Of a stretch of DNA of 64,000 bases, positions 34,952-45,796 are shown one piece after another (within the stretch, counting starts at the first letter, position 1; every line of letters begins with the position of its first letter). A program made the translations under genes and the position numbers. Source of the stretch: Rapana venosa (lineage: Eukaryota > Mollusca > Gastropoda > Neogastropoda > Muricidae); assembly GCA_028751875.1 (NCBI GenBank), contig CM054155.1, positions 54,308,967 through 54,372,966 of the forward strand, written 5' to 3'. The notes below the pieces were generated by a model. The model had not been told where the DNA came from. It saw nothing but the letters and a program-made list of their open reading frames with translations, and ran no database searches.

Positions 34952-35045
34952 GTACAACTATGATGACATGACAGGAGACAGGAGTTGGAGGACAGTGTAC
35001 AACTAGGATGACGTGACAGAAGACAGTTGGACGACAGTGTATAGC
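34952..35045. repeat. ~44-bp minisatellite, right part
   Basis: Two further units (GATGACATGACAGGAGACAG..., GATGACGTGACAGAAGAC...) continue the array interrupted by the RTE-like insertion. Confidence 0.8.
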
Positions 35046-35079
35046 TAGTATCAAGCAGTTTCAAAGATGGTCCACTTCC

Positions 35080-35142
35080 GAAGTAGTAGTAGTAGTAGTA
35101 GCAGCAGCAGCAGCAGCAGTAATAGTAGTAGTAGTAGTCTTT
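35080..35142. repeat. (AGT)n/(AGC)n triplet tract
   Basis: AGT repeats, then six AGC units, then AGT repeats again. From 35,143 to about 35,690 I see only AT-rich sequence with no gene. Confidence 0.9.
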
Positions 35143-35697
35143 AAATCATCATCCATGCACATCAACGTCCATGCACATTTTGTTAATTGGGCAACAAGCA
35201 AACAAGTAAAAGACAAAAACATACCTATTAACAGGCAAGATTAACATAATTTAATTGAATCTACTGAACACAGAATTATACAAACATAATGTTATCTTTA
35301 ACATTAACTCAGTATTGGGGAGAATGTGCGATAATGTTTTATTTGCCTTCAAAAGAAGGTAAAATGCCCTAATAACCTGGGCATTCAAAAAGTATATGCT
35401 GATTTTTAAATCTTTTACGACAAGGGCACGATGCATTCTGACTTTTTTTTTATAAGCGTCCAGTTTTACCCTGTAAAATGACGATGTGATAGTTCTACAT
35501 ATATGTTAAAGGGTCTTATTACAATGGAAACTGTGATATAAAACCACTGTGGTATCTTAGAATTGTGACTTATTTTGAAGCTTTGTGACATAGTTATTGC
35601 CATTTTCTGAAACTAGGTTAAAGCAATTACAAAAGACTTTCCTCAACAAGCAGTGGCACTCTTGTACTGTATATGGAACATGTAATTTGATTGAGAA

Positions 35698-35698
<1 letters not shown>

Positions 35699-35789
<91 letters not shown>

Positions 35790-35836
35790 TGTTGTGTGCG
35801 TGCGTGAGAGAGAGAGAGTGAGAGAGAGAAAGAGAG
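35699..35836. repeat. (TG)n followed by (GA)n
   Basis: Interrupted (TG)n to about 35,800, then GA-rich repeats, then ACTCGA copies to about 35,858. The frames at 35,597-35,821 and 35,698-36,012 run through repeats. From 35,860 to 36,105 I see no gene. Confidence 0.9.
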
Positions 35837-36109
35837 AACTCGAACTCGAACTCGAATATTTTAATGAGGGTAAATGGATAAGCCAGAGGCTTCTTTACAC
35901 CAGGCCGTCATGGGTAAAAAATTCAAAACAAGCATTAATGAGAACATTGAAATATTTCACTCAAAGTCCCATTCAATTATTCCAAAAACCAAGAAATCGA
36001 AAAACCAAATGAATAAACAAAACCAATTAAACAAGAAACAAACTTCCATTCCAAACACCCCCCTCCCGTAAATAAACAACACTCCTCCAAAAGTCCAGGC
36101 TGAATACGA

Positions 36110-36255
36110 GCGCGCACGCACACACACATTAACACACACGCACACACACTTACGCACGCATAGACACGCACGCACGCACGCACGCACACCACACAACCAT
36201 TACCCACTCTCTTACACACATACACACTCACACACATAACACACACACACACATT
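36110..36255. repeat. (CA)n / (CGCA)n tract
   Basis: CA repeats mixed with CGCACGCA. The Cys/Val/Arg-rich minus-strand frames (35,957-36,399) are repeat products. The next 230 bases show no gene. Confidence 0.9.
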
Positions 36256-36487
36256 CTGGATACATATCCATTCGCATGACATTTCCTCATATACAAGATA
36301 ATAGACACATGTCATAATCATCAAAATATCATAACCATACATTTGCACAGACAAAACTAGGCAATAAACATTATTTGATGTACGAAGAGAGCGAGCCACA
36401 AAGCATCAAGAAAAATGACCGATCTAACATCAGGTATTTTAACAATACACACACAGAACTGCTACTGTGTATGCGCAATCATACCTA

Positions 36488-36538
<51 letters not shown>

Positions 36539-36558
36539 CACACACACACACACACACA
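36488..36558. repeat. (CA)n microsatellite
   Basis: A CA run with a single AACA break. Flanking frames are His/Thr artefacts. Confidence 0.95.
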
Positions 36559-36837
36559 TTCATGTGTGCCCAACCCTATATACATATTATTAGAATTGAT
36601 ATAAAAATCCACAGAAGTAATGAAATTGTCCAACAGAACGTTGCAAATTAACAATCCATACTATTCTGCGTTAACAACAAAATACAACCCAAACATCATT
36701 TTAGGGGGGGGAAACTCAGACAAGTTCATTGTTAAAAATCAAAGCAAGCAAGGGCACACACACACACATGCACACTACTGTTTAAAGCAAACTCGCTAAT
36801 GTCAGTTACACTAACTTGAGCAAGTATGCACATTTGA

Positions 36838-36840
<3 letters not shown>

Positions 36841-36933
<93 letters not shown>
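36841..36933. repeat. (GA)n microsatellite
   Basis: A nearly pure (AG)n run of about 46 units. It directly precedes the old LINE relic that follows. Confidence 0.95.
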
Positions 36934-36934
<1 letters not shown>

Positions 36935-36959
36935 AAAGAAAAATTATTTCAAAGCTTCA

Positions 36960-37825
36960 TAGTCAATGGAACAATGGAACTCTAAGGATTTTTGGAAAGA
37001 GGTAAAGAACGCTCTTTTAATGGCCGCCAAATTAGGTTGCCAACTCTCTTTGAAAATTTCAAAACATTAAATTATGTAAATCCAACAAGTTCCCAACTTC
37101 TAGGTGACATTGGTACTTTTCAAACTCTTCCAGATTGCAGATTAGTAGATTTAAAGAGATCCAGAACTAAGAGTAGAGTGGAAACTGCCCTTGATTTAAT
37201 AAACAGTAATAAGAGACATGGGTAGTGCTATTCTTATTGTGTCAACAATAATACCCAGTAATTAAAATTTTATTTTGCAAAGTGTTTGATAAAGTTTTAG
37301 GTAGGATAAGTTTGGATTAATCGCCTACTAAACTCTATTTATAAGCGTAAAGGTGACAACAATTACTGATTAGAGATACAACATTGTTGAGTTGTTTTGA
37401 AAAAACTTCTCTTTTGTATTAGACATCAGGTTGTCAACATTTCTTAAAACAAATAAGATTATTTGGAAAATCAAGCGGTCTTCAAAAAGCATCTTTCTGC
37501 AACATATAGTTATATTGTTTTACGTGTTTTTTTGATATTTTTCTAAGCAAAAACAAAAAGTGTACTGTGCTTTTATTGATTACCAGAAAGCATTTGATTA
37601 TGCATGGCATAGTTCTTAATGTGCAAACATACTTAGCAAAATGTAAATAGAAAATTGTCACATCTTGTGTCTTTATTATTGATGGAACCTATTAAGTGAA
37701 CTTTAGAAGTTTTACTGTCCATTGTTTCTAAATGGTTTGAAACAATATTTGTACACCATTAAGTGTTAAGCTTTCTTATGAAGGAGAAGTGTTAACCAGC
37801 TATGTTAAACTCTCAATTTTCTTGT
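36960..37825 (+). pseudogene. Old LINE RT relic, 5' part
   Basis: Scattered + strand words point to a reverse transcriptase. KVFDKVLGRI near 37,278-37,310 looks like the end of RT motif 0/1. An RT motif A equivalent to FIDYQKAFDYAWH (frame-broken) lies near 37,580-37,625. A possible LSPFLF-like relic lies near 37,805-37,822, just before the next element. The open frame 36,992-37,225 may be its upstream linker. The relic is interrupted at 37,826 by an opposite-strand LINE. Confidence 0.5.
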
Positions 37826-39014
<1,189 letters not shown>

Positions 39015-39555
39015 ATTTGAATGCCGATGATACTACTTATATTTTAAGATACGAGGAAAGATTACAAGATGGTGTATACAATGTGCATATGTGAACTTTG
39101 GGGTGCATACATACAAGCAAACATCAATCGATATGAATTAAATTTCTTAAAGTATGGTTTTTGTTTGAAGCGTATAGCTTCGAGCTCATTGGTATAATTT
39201 ATTGAGAAACAGGAAAATGACTATCCTCTATCTATTTTCGTATTTGTTTGAATGGTCCAGTTTTGGATGCAGCTAACTGACTTTCCATGTTAAAAGAATT
39301 GTCATAATTTGTTTTTATCACATGGTGAAAAAGGTACCTGGTAAATGTTTATGTAGTCAGACTTGTTAAATAAGATACAACAATATCTTGGGACAAAGCG
39401 GACCTGACAATATTGGAGAGACAATTTTTGTTCAAGTATCAACTCTACAAGCTCACATATGGAAGCCTTTTAGATTAATCAATGGTTTCGTTGATGACTG
39501 GAAAAATGAGCCTCGCGACAATTGCAGATGTCATTAGCATCACCATTACTTATCT
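39015..39555 (+). pseudogene. Possible continuation of the old + strand LINE
   Basis: GCCGATGATACTACTTAT at about 39,026 encodes ADDTTY, the form of RT motif C, on the + strand immediately right of the inserted minus-strand LINE. It would resume the relic that stops at 37,825. Later words are too decayed to assign. This is inference. Confidence 0.3.
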
Positions 39556-39559
39556 CATA

Positions 39560-40480
39560 GTTTTGTAGACCGTTGGGAAACCATTGAAGATTTTAGAGCC
39601 AGCTTCCTCAACGCTTTGCATTTTTCAGCTTCCCCTAGCAAGTACTTCCCCTCAAGGCCAGTTTACTCTCAGATGTTGTCTTCCCATTGTTTTCTGTCTG
39701 CTCTTTGTCTGCCTCCTTGTATTGTTCCCTATAGGACAGTCTTGGCCAGTTCAGGTGTTCGTGTGACGTGTAGAGTACCACTTCAGTGGCGTTTTGGGTT
39801 TTTTACCGGTCAGGATCTCTTCATTTTGTCCCAATGGCAGCTTTGTTAATTCATTCTGGCTTTAACTCCATGTTGGTAGTGTGATCTCTGTATCAGATAC
39901 CAATGAGTTAATGAAAACATGTCACCTCAATTGCCTGAAACCTCCTTGCAATGTCTGCTGTTATGGTCCACGTTTCACACGTGTACCAAAATATAGACAG
40001 ACCAAGAAACGCATCAGTGTGATCTAGAAGCTGATGGCAATGTTCTTGTTGTTTCAGGGGACTTTAAGTTTGGTCATTGGCACTGTGGACTGGGCTATCC
40101 TGGAGAGAATTTCAGGCTTTGATCCTTTATGTGATATTTTAGCTCAGATATTTAAAGGTATGGACGGTCTCAAATTTCTTGTCGTCTATGGTAATGTAAG
40201 TGCTAGTGTCATTGGCACTGTCTATCATGAACTTGGTTTTCTCTGCACTGATGTTCCATACACAGAACATTATTTATTAAGTTGAGTAGCTCTTGCTTTT
40301 TTCCAGCTAGGTCGCCAATATTGTCGACAAAAAATTAGTATGTATTTGTGCTGCCTACAAGGCTGACTATTCCTTTGTGGTCTTTAAGTGTGGCATCCTT
40401 TATTCTCTCTAAGAAGGTGGGAGAAAGCAGACATCCTTGGCAAACTCCAATGGTGGTTTTGGAACCATTCTCGGGATAAT
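39560..40480 (-). mobile_element. RTE-like LINE relic, minus strand
   Basis: Same family as 34,005-34,951 in reverse orientation. On the minus strand, GKKQELLNLIN follows a decayed motif C (FVDN in place of FADD) near 40,330. Further on, near 39,750, HVTRTPELAKTVL and GTIQGG match HVTRISGLTKTV of the + copy. The opposite-strand shadow frames also share LQPASSTLH/LEPASSTLC. There are many stops and frameshifts. Confidence 0.7.
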
Positions 40481-40544
40481 GAAATCGTTCAAGTACTAGC
40501 TATACAAGTTCCCATATCAAAAACTTCTTCATGAATAATGTTTG

Positions 40545-40745
40545 TTAATGAATGGAAAAACAAGCTGTGGGATTGTACATTCCTTTTGCATTTGTCCGGT
40601 CAATATTCTTGTCATGCAGCATAATCACTTACTTGGGCAGACCAACCAACCTTTCCCAAGGGACTGCGAATTTCTCATGAATGTCAGAAAACCAAACCTG
40701 GCGTTCACCCTATTCTACATGCCTTTATTACAAAGCAATGAGATC
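40545..40745 (-). pseudogene. LINE ORF1 fragment, minus strand
   Basis: The minus strand reads VNARFGFLTFMRNSQSLGKG, matching MNARFGLMTFTRNLQSLGKG of the + strand ORF1 at 41,820-42,240. The + strand frame here (40,542-40,751) is its antisense shadow. From 40,746 to 41,250 I see no gene. Confidence 0.65.
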
Positions 40746-41288
40746 GATTGATAACCTGTCTACCAGATGTACATGTTTTTGCTCTTATAGATGTTCATAG
40801 TAGTTGTCAAAAGATTCCACTTGAGGTTGGAAGTTTTCATAATATACCACATGTTGAAAGAGTATGCTAACAATTCAATATATCTGTTTTAGGAGATTAA
40901 TTATTTTTCATCAAGGAATTTCCCCACTTCAAACATGTGTGGCAAGATTTTATTCACTAGGATTTCCTTCAATCCATGTTCAGTTACATTTTTTGTAGGC
41001 TGATGAAATATCAATCTTAATAAAGCTCTCTTGTCTGTATATGTAAAGGTATTTCTTGAAATATTTTATTTGGGGAGTCTTTCACAAGTGTAAATGGTGT
41101 CTTTTAAAGACATCAATACACTGTATTTTTAAATGTCGTGAGTCTTAAATGTTTGTTGATCATTTTGCATGTAATTTCGGATGTGATGCAGTTAGGTTTA
41201 TTTTACTGTTGACATTTGTAATCTTCATTACCCCAAAGAAATCATGTATGTGTGGGCGTTTGTGTGTATGTGTATGTGTGTGTGACAG

Positions 41289-41420
41289 ACCCCCGAGATG
41301 GCAGATACGGTTCAGAGTGTGTAATCTCAGGCACGAAGTGTGATGTGGATAACAGTGTTTGTGTTGACGGCATTTGTCAATGCCAGCCAGGCTACACACC
41401 TAATCGAGACTTTTCATGCT
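41289..41420 (+). CDS. Exon encoding an EB/EGF-like Cys-rich module
   Basis: A TG-rich tract ending in GTGACAG is a good 3' splice site, and the exon ends at a good donor, GCT|GTAAGG. The 132-bp exon is symmetric phase 1-1 and encodes DPRDGRYGSECVISGTKC, then DVDNSVCVDGICQCQPGYT, ending FSC. Its six cysteines are spaced C-x6-C-x6-C-x4-C-x-C-x11-C, as in EB modules and EGF-like repeats of extracellular or receptor proteins. Phase 1-1 is typical of shuffled extracellular modules. It is surely part of a larger secreted or membrane protein, but no neighbouring exon was found within the window. A (CT)n tract begins ten bases after the donor. Confidence 0.75.
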
Positions 41421-41429
41421 GTAAGGCTC

Positions 41430-41443
41430 TCTCTCTCTCTCTT

Positions 41444-41531
<88 letters not shown>
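41430..41531. repeat. (CT)n microsatellite
   Basis: A CT run of about 50 units in the intron just after the EB-module exon's donor. The Ser/Leu and Arg/Glu frames through it are artefacts. Confidence 0.95.
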
Positions 41532-41537
<6 letters not shown>

Positions 41538-41819
41538 CTTTTGGGTGTTAAATTGAATTTCACCAGTGCACACGGTCCTGTCAAATCTTTGCATAATATT
41601 TCAAAAGTATCAAGGACTGCAGAAGTTCTTTGGTACGGTACTCTGCCAGCGGCTGGGCAACATGCCATGCCTTTCACAAGTCTAGTCTTCAGGGGGCCTG
41701 TGGCTGTTTTCAACCCATATTCCTGGCTTTCATGTTATGAAGGGCTAACGGAAATGCTGCAATGCCAATTGCCATGCTGTCAACATGTTGCCAACTGGAC
41801 GGTGTAGTCCTTTGTTTGC

Positions 41820-42240
41820 TCCTCACCCTGTTATTTTGGGCGGGATACTTCTGTGCTGTGGAGACGTAGGGAGGACCTTTGGGCCTGTGCCTCCACGACC
41901 TGAGGCATTGAAACAGCGTGTGCTGACCAACAGTGGATGGAGGAGCAGCATGGCCAAGACACGCAACGCATCAGACATCGGCCGTCGAGCAGCCTCTCCC
42001 CCACCTTCTGCCCAGGACCCTTCTTCTCTTGATGAAATCACGGCTATGTTGAAGTCCATGGACAGTACGATGAACGCCAGGTTTGGTTTGATGACATTCA
42101 CGAGAAATTTGCAGTCCCTCGGGAAAGGTTGGTGGGTCTTCCGGAAGAAGTGAGTGTGCTGCATGACCAGAATATTGACATGACAAATGCAAAGGTTGAA
42201 GAAGATTGATGTGCCAGGAAAAAAAGACTGAAGACTTAGA
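41820..42240 (+). pseudogene. LINE ORF1 fragment with degenerate 2A-like leader
   Basis: The frame (41,785-42,153) reads GGILLCCGDVGRTFGP at 41,839-41,886. This has the layout of a 2A peptide with its ExNPGP end mutated to GRTFGP. It is followed by MAKTRNASDIGRR, a Pro/Ser linker, and LDEITAMLKSMDSTMNARF, a coiled-coil start. After a frameshift the next frame reads FDDIHEKF and VSVLHDQNIDMTNAKVEE, extending the coiled coil. This matches the ORF1 style of molluscan APE-type LINEs. No RT follows. Confidence 0.65.
41839..41886 (+). other. Degenerate 2A-like motif
   Basis: ILLCCGDV...FGP keeps the hydrophobic run, GDV and the final Gly-Pro. It has lost the Glu and the Asn-Pro that the skipping reaction needs, so it should be inactive. 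It belongs to a different LINE from the 12.2-kb motif. Confidence 0.6.
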
Positions 42241-42880
42241 ATGAAGGTCAAACGTAATAATCTGTTTTTCTATGGAATAAAACGTTGTTCAGGGGAAAGA
42301 AAGGAAGATGTAAAGGGATTATCAAAGACTTACTAACTGACAAAACGAATATGACTAAAAACGTTGACTTTGACAGAGAACATTGACTTGGTGACAAAAA
42401 ATGCCGATATAGCTGCTATATGCACGATTTATAAGATAGTTCACTGATATTCAGTGATAAAAACGAAGATTGAAGGGTAGCACCATCTTCATAGGTGAGG
42501 AGATTTCCTCCCGTGTGGGTGTAAATAGTGCAAAAACTGTCACCTCATCTTAGGAATGCTAGAAGTGATGGTCGGAAAGTCTTAATGGTTCTTCACCACC
42601 TCATCATTGACAACACAAAGTTGTTTGGGTTCTTTTCTGGATGATCATAATCAACTGAAATGGTCAAGATATGAAAACGGCCAGCCCTTTACTTTGTGTC
42701 ATTTGTGCCCAGAGGACCCAGATAAAGATAAACAAGGCTATCAACAGTTTTCCAACACCGCTTTTAAGTCAATCTGAAAACACAGCACCTGCGCAAAGGT
42801 GTCTTGCCCAGTTGCACAGGTTGGCAGTTGATGATAAACACGTGAAAAGTACATTGGTATACACACGCTTATATATAGGT
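42241..42880. other. No gene seen
   Basis: AT-rich sequence. The frame 42,671-42,982 runs into the TA repeat and has no domain. Confidence 0.55.
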
Positions 42881-42882
<2 letters not shown>

Positions 42883-42924
<42 letters not shown>

Positions 42925-42965
42925 TATATATATATTATATATTATATATATATATACATATATAT
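42883..42965. repeat. (TA)n microsatellite
   Basis: TA run with AA and TT interruptions that make it locally palindromic. It abuts the first hammerhead element on its left. Confidence 0.95.
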
Positions 42966-42967
42966 GG

Positions 42968-43470
42968 ATACAGACTTTATGATCTCCCTTGCATCCTTTT
43001 GATGGGAAAACAGGATCCCTAAAGACCATAAGGTACAAAGATTCGTTAGCCACTTATTTTCATAAACATTTTTTACCACTTTTATTTTCATATATTTTCA
43101 TTCTCTTTCTATTTTTCATCTTTTGCTGGCAGCAGTGGTAGACCACAAGAATATCTATTTATTCTTAGGTCAGCAATAGACACTTCTGAATTATGGAGGG
43201 TGTCTTGCTGTTAGTATCAAATAGGATAAGTAAGGGAAGATTCAAACACTGCCGGGACCTCTGAAGAGTGCTCAACAAGGAGCCGAAACTCGAGTCAGGT
43301 CATGCTAAAGGCATGGTCCTTACTCAATTATACCGCAAATGCTGCCTTCAAAATTGTATAGTGTAGTGAATTTTTTTTCCAAATCTTGGACACCAATCAT
43401 TTTTATGATGGAATGAAGTTGTAACTGGTTACCTGCACACGTTTATCCTCTCTATATTTTGTCAAATATA
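42968..43470 (+). mobile_element. Hammerhead-ribozyme element, copy 1
   Basis: A ~500-bp non-coding repeat running from ACAGACTTTATGATC, through TTTTGCTGGCAGCAGTGG and GGAGGGTGTCTTGCTGTTA, to a hammerhead core at 43,251-43,301 and on to GGTTACCTGCAC. It repeats about 650 bp downstream in direct order (from 43,616) and inverted at 44,434-44,945. No protein is encoded. Known carriers of such ribozymes in animals are Penelope-like element terminal repeats and retrozymes; which applies here is undetermined. A non-homologous 43,471-43,615 spacer follows. Confidence 0.75.
43251..43301 (+). ncRNA. Type I hammerhead ribozyme, copy 1 (core intact)
   Basis: Stem I is GACCT (43,256-43,260) with AGGTC (43,297-43,301), perfectly complementary. 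Core CUGANGA = CTGAAGA (43,261-43,267). Stem II pairs G and GCTC with GAGC and C around AACAAG, with one bulged T. GAAA is at 43,285-43,288. A minimal stem III, C(TCGA)G, is followed by the cleavage triplet GTC (43,294-43,296), with cutting predicted after C43,296. All invariant bases are present. Confidence 0.85.
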
Positions 43471-43680
43471 TGTTTGGTCAAGTAGAAAATAGCATCTCTT
43501 CTGAGATCCAAGTAAAGGCCATTTATCTTCAGCTTTATTCTGTGTAACTCTAAAAGTTTGTCTGTCTTGTTCTGTTTCACTTGCTATGCAAGCTAAAACA
43601 GAAACATTGTCTGTATACAGACTTTATGATTCCATGCATCCTTTTGACTAGGAAAAAGGATCCCTAGCAGAGACATAAAA

Positions 43681-43962
43681 GGTAACAGGAGTCCATAAAC
43701 CTATGTCGTAGGGGAAGCGAGGCGTCAGAGACCTCACTTCCTAGGGCCAGCATATTGTAGGATCGGCCGCCATCTTCCTCTCCTCGCTGTTTTACCTTCA
43801 CTTGATTCCTAAATGATGGGCGTACCCATTTATAGTAGTGAAACTGGGAAATGTAACTGAGCAAAGGCGCGCAAAAACGGTCAGACCATTACAACTGGTA
43901 ACATGCTGATCATACTAATTTGGTGGGGAAGCGAGATGCTCGACCATGAGCCATCCGTCCTA
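43681..43962 (-). mobile_element. tRNA/5S-chimeric SINE in a hammerhead element
   Basis: Reverse orientation. The tail GGTAACAGGAGTCCATAAACC comes first, then GGGGAAGCGAGGCGTCAGAG, and the degraded 5S-like and tRNA-like parts end near GGTCGAGCATCTCGCTTCC on the minus strand. It is more diverged than the 30,862 copy. Confidence 0.85.
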
Positions 43963-44195
43963 AAAGAACATAATCACGAATAATCATTGAACCACTTATT
44001 TTCATATAGATTTTTTTACCACTATTATTTTAATATATTTTCCTTCTCTTTCTATTTTTCATCTTTTGCTGGCAGCAGTAGTAGACCACAGGAATATCTA
44101 TTTATTTGTTAGGTCAGCAATAGACACTTATGAATTATGGAGGGTGTCTTGCTGTTAGTACCTCAGAGGATGAGTAAGGGAGGATTCAGACACTG

Positions 44196-44245
44196 CCGGG
44201 ACCTCTGAAGAGTGCTCAACCAGGAGCCAAAACTCGAGTCAGTTC
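44196..44245 (+). ncRNA. Hammerhead ribozyme, copy 2 (mutated core)
   Basis: CTGAAGA (44,205-44,211) and GTC (44,238-44,240) are kept, but the invariant GAAA reads AAAA (44,229-44,232; G12 to A). Stem I is weakened, with AGTTC opposite GACCT. Expected to be inactive. Confidence 0.75.
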
Positions 44246-44397
44246 AGGCCACAGGCATGGTCCTTACTCAACTATTCCCCAAATGCTGCCTTCAAAGTTT
44301 CATATTGTAGTGATTTTTTTTCGCATCTTGGACAAAAATCATTTTTATGAAGTTGTAACTGGTTACCTGCACTTGTTTTTTCTAACTATATTTTGTC

Positions 44398-44398
44398 C

Positions 44399-44432
<34 letters not shown>
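44398..44432. repeat. (TA)n at the centre of an inverted repeat
   Basis: About 17 TA units separate copy 2 (+) from copy 3 (-), so the arms can fold into a long hairpin or cruciform. Confidence 0.95.
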
Positions 44433-44433
<1 letters not shown>

Positions 44434-44945
44434 CTGAGACAAAAGAGTGAGGAAAAACAAGTGCAGGTAACCAATTACAACTTCATTCTGATCATAAACT
44501 AATTTTGGTTCTAGATTCGAGGAAAAAAAAATCACTCAAGATAAAACTTTGAAGGCAGCATTAGGGGAATATTTGAGTAAGGACCATGCTTTCGGCCTGA
44601 CCTGACTCGAGTTTCGGCTCCTGGTTGAGCACTCTTCAGAGGTCCCGGCACTCTTTGAAACCTCACTCCTCCTTTGTGGTAGGTAACAGCAAGACACCCT
44701 CCAGAATTTATAAGTGTCTATTGCCAGCCTAAGAATAAATAGATAATTTTGTGGCTTACCACCGCTGCCAGCGAAAGATGAAAAACAGAAAGAGAAGGAA
44801 ACTATGCAAAAATAATAGTGGTTAAAAAATGTTCTTTAAAAATGCAAATGAAAAAAAGTGGCTAATGAATCTTTGTGCCTTATGTTCTTTGGGGATCCTT
44901 TTTTCTATCTAAAGGATGCAAGGGAGATCATACAGAGGGCTGGAT
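44434..44945 (-). mobile_element. Hammerhead-ribozyme element, copy 3 (inverted)
   Basis: Reverse complement of copies 1 and 2 over the whole ~500 bp, from TATGATCTCCCTTGCATCC (minus strand, near 44,930) to GGTTACCTGCACTTG (near 44,460). Its hammerhead is the best of the three. Confidence 0.75.
44594..44650 (-). ncRNA. Type I hammerhead ribozyme, copy 3 (core intact)
   Basis: On the minus strand stem I has an outer GCC/GGC helix, a small internal loop and the GACCT/AGGTC helix. CTGAAGA is at 44,639-44,633, stem II is GCTC/GAGC with loop AACCAG, GAAA is at 44,615-44,612 and stem III is C(TCGA)G. GTC is at 44,606-44,604, with cutting predicted between 44,604 and 44,603. All invariant bases are present. 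Confidence 0.87.
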
Positions 44946-45405
44946 GTAAAAAAGTTATTGTTATGCTTATTCTATAACCCTCTAAAAATAAAATTTGTTC
45001 ATTGTTCATTGTTCATACAGTCTGTGTCCAGCCAATGGGTCAATTTTAGCTGGATAGCAATGTTAACCCGAACATTGTCAGACACATTTATATATATATA
45101 AAATATCATGCGAGAAAAGTAAGTTGGCTGCTCATTTAGACATTTTCAAACCTACCTGCTGAGTGAATGGTGCCATATTTGGTTTACTGCTCCCCTGTGT
45201 CTTTTGTGGTGGCCTTTTATTCAAGTTGTGGTGACATGGACTCAAATCTAGGACTCAACACTCAGCCAGTCTAAGACAACATAACCCAGACTGTATTTTC
45301 AAGTGTCAGCTTCTTCCAAAGAGTGAACCTGAAAACGTCTGCCGATTAACACTCCTGGATAGTTAAATATGCCAGTTTACACTCCATCCTAGTGAAGTCT
45401 TCTGT
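44946..45405. other. No gene seen
   Basis: AT-rich sequence with a short (TA)n near 45,091. The frame 44,916-45,101 is short and has no domain. Confidence 0.55.
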
Positions 45406-45795
45406 TCAATGGACAGTGATGGGTATGGACAATGGACAGTGATGGATAGGAGGTATGGGGATTTTACAGTCGTGGATAGGAGGGTGTATGGAGATGTTAC
45501 AGTGATGGATAGGGGTATGGAGGTGTTACAGTGATGGATAGGGGGTATGGGGATTTTACAGTCATGAATAGGAGGTATGGAGATGTTACAGTGATGGATA
45601 GGAGGTATGGGGATTTTACAGTGATGGATAAGAGGTATGGAGATGTTACAGTGATGGATAGGAGGTAAGGAGATTTTACAGTGATGGAGATTGGACAGTG
45701 AGGGAAAAAAGTGTATGGGGATTTTACAGTGATGGATAAGGGGTATTGGGAATGGACAGTTATGGATAGGGGGAATGGGCAGTGAGGGAAAGTGG
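45406..45795. repeat. 30-bp minisatellite (ACAGTGATGGATAGG...)
   Basis: About thirteen units of 17-34 bp, most often 30, with core ACAGTGATGGATAGGAGGTA then TGGGGATTTT. It is the reverse-complement relative of the array at 33,180-33,530. Confidence 0.9.
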
Positions 45796-45796
45796 G

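Larger units (their letters stand above)
43616..44396 (+). mobile_element. Hammerhead-ribozyme element, copy 2, split by a SINE
   Basis: It starts ACAGACTTTATGATTCC and is interrupted at about 43,681-43,962 by a minus-strand SINE with imperfect flanking repeats (GAGACATAA / GAACATAA). It resumes near 43,970 and runs to TTTTGTCCAT before a (TA)n tract. Without the SINE it has the same length as copy 1. Confidence 0.75.

Noticed and set aside
36992..37225. 77-codon + frame as a host exon
   Set aside because: Adjacent reverse transcriptase words make a LINE linker more likely.
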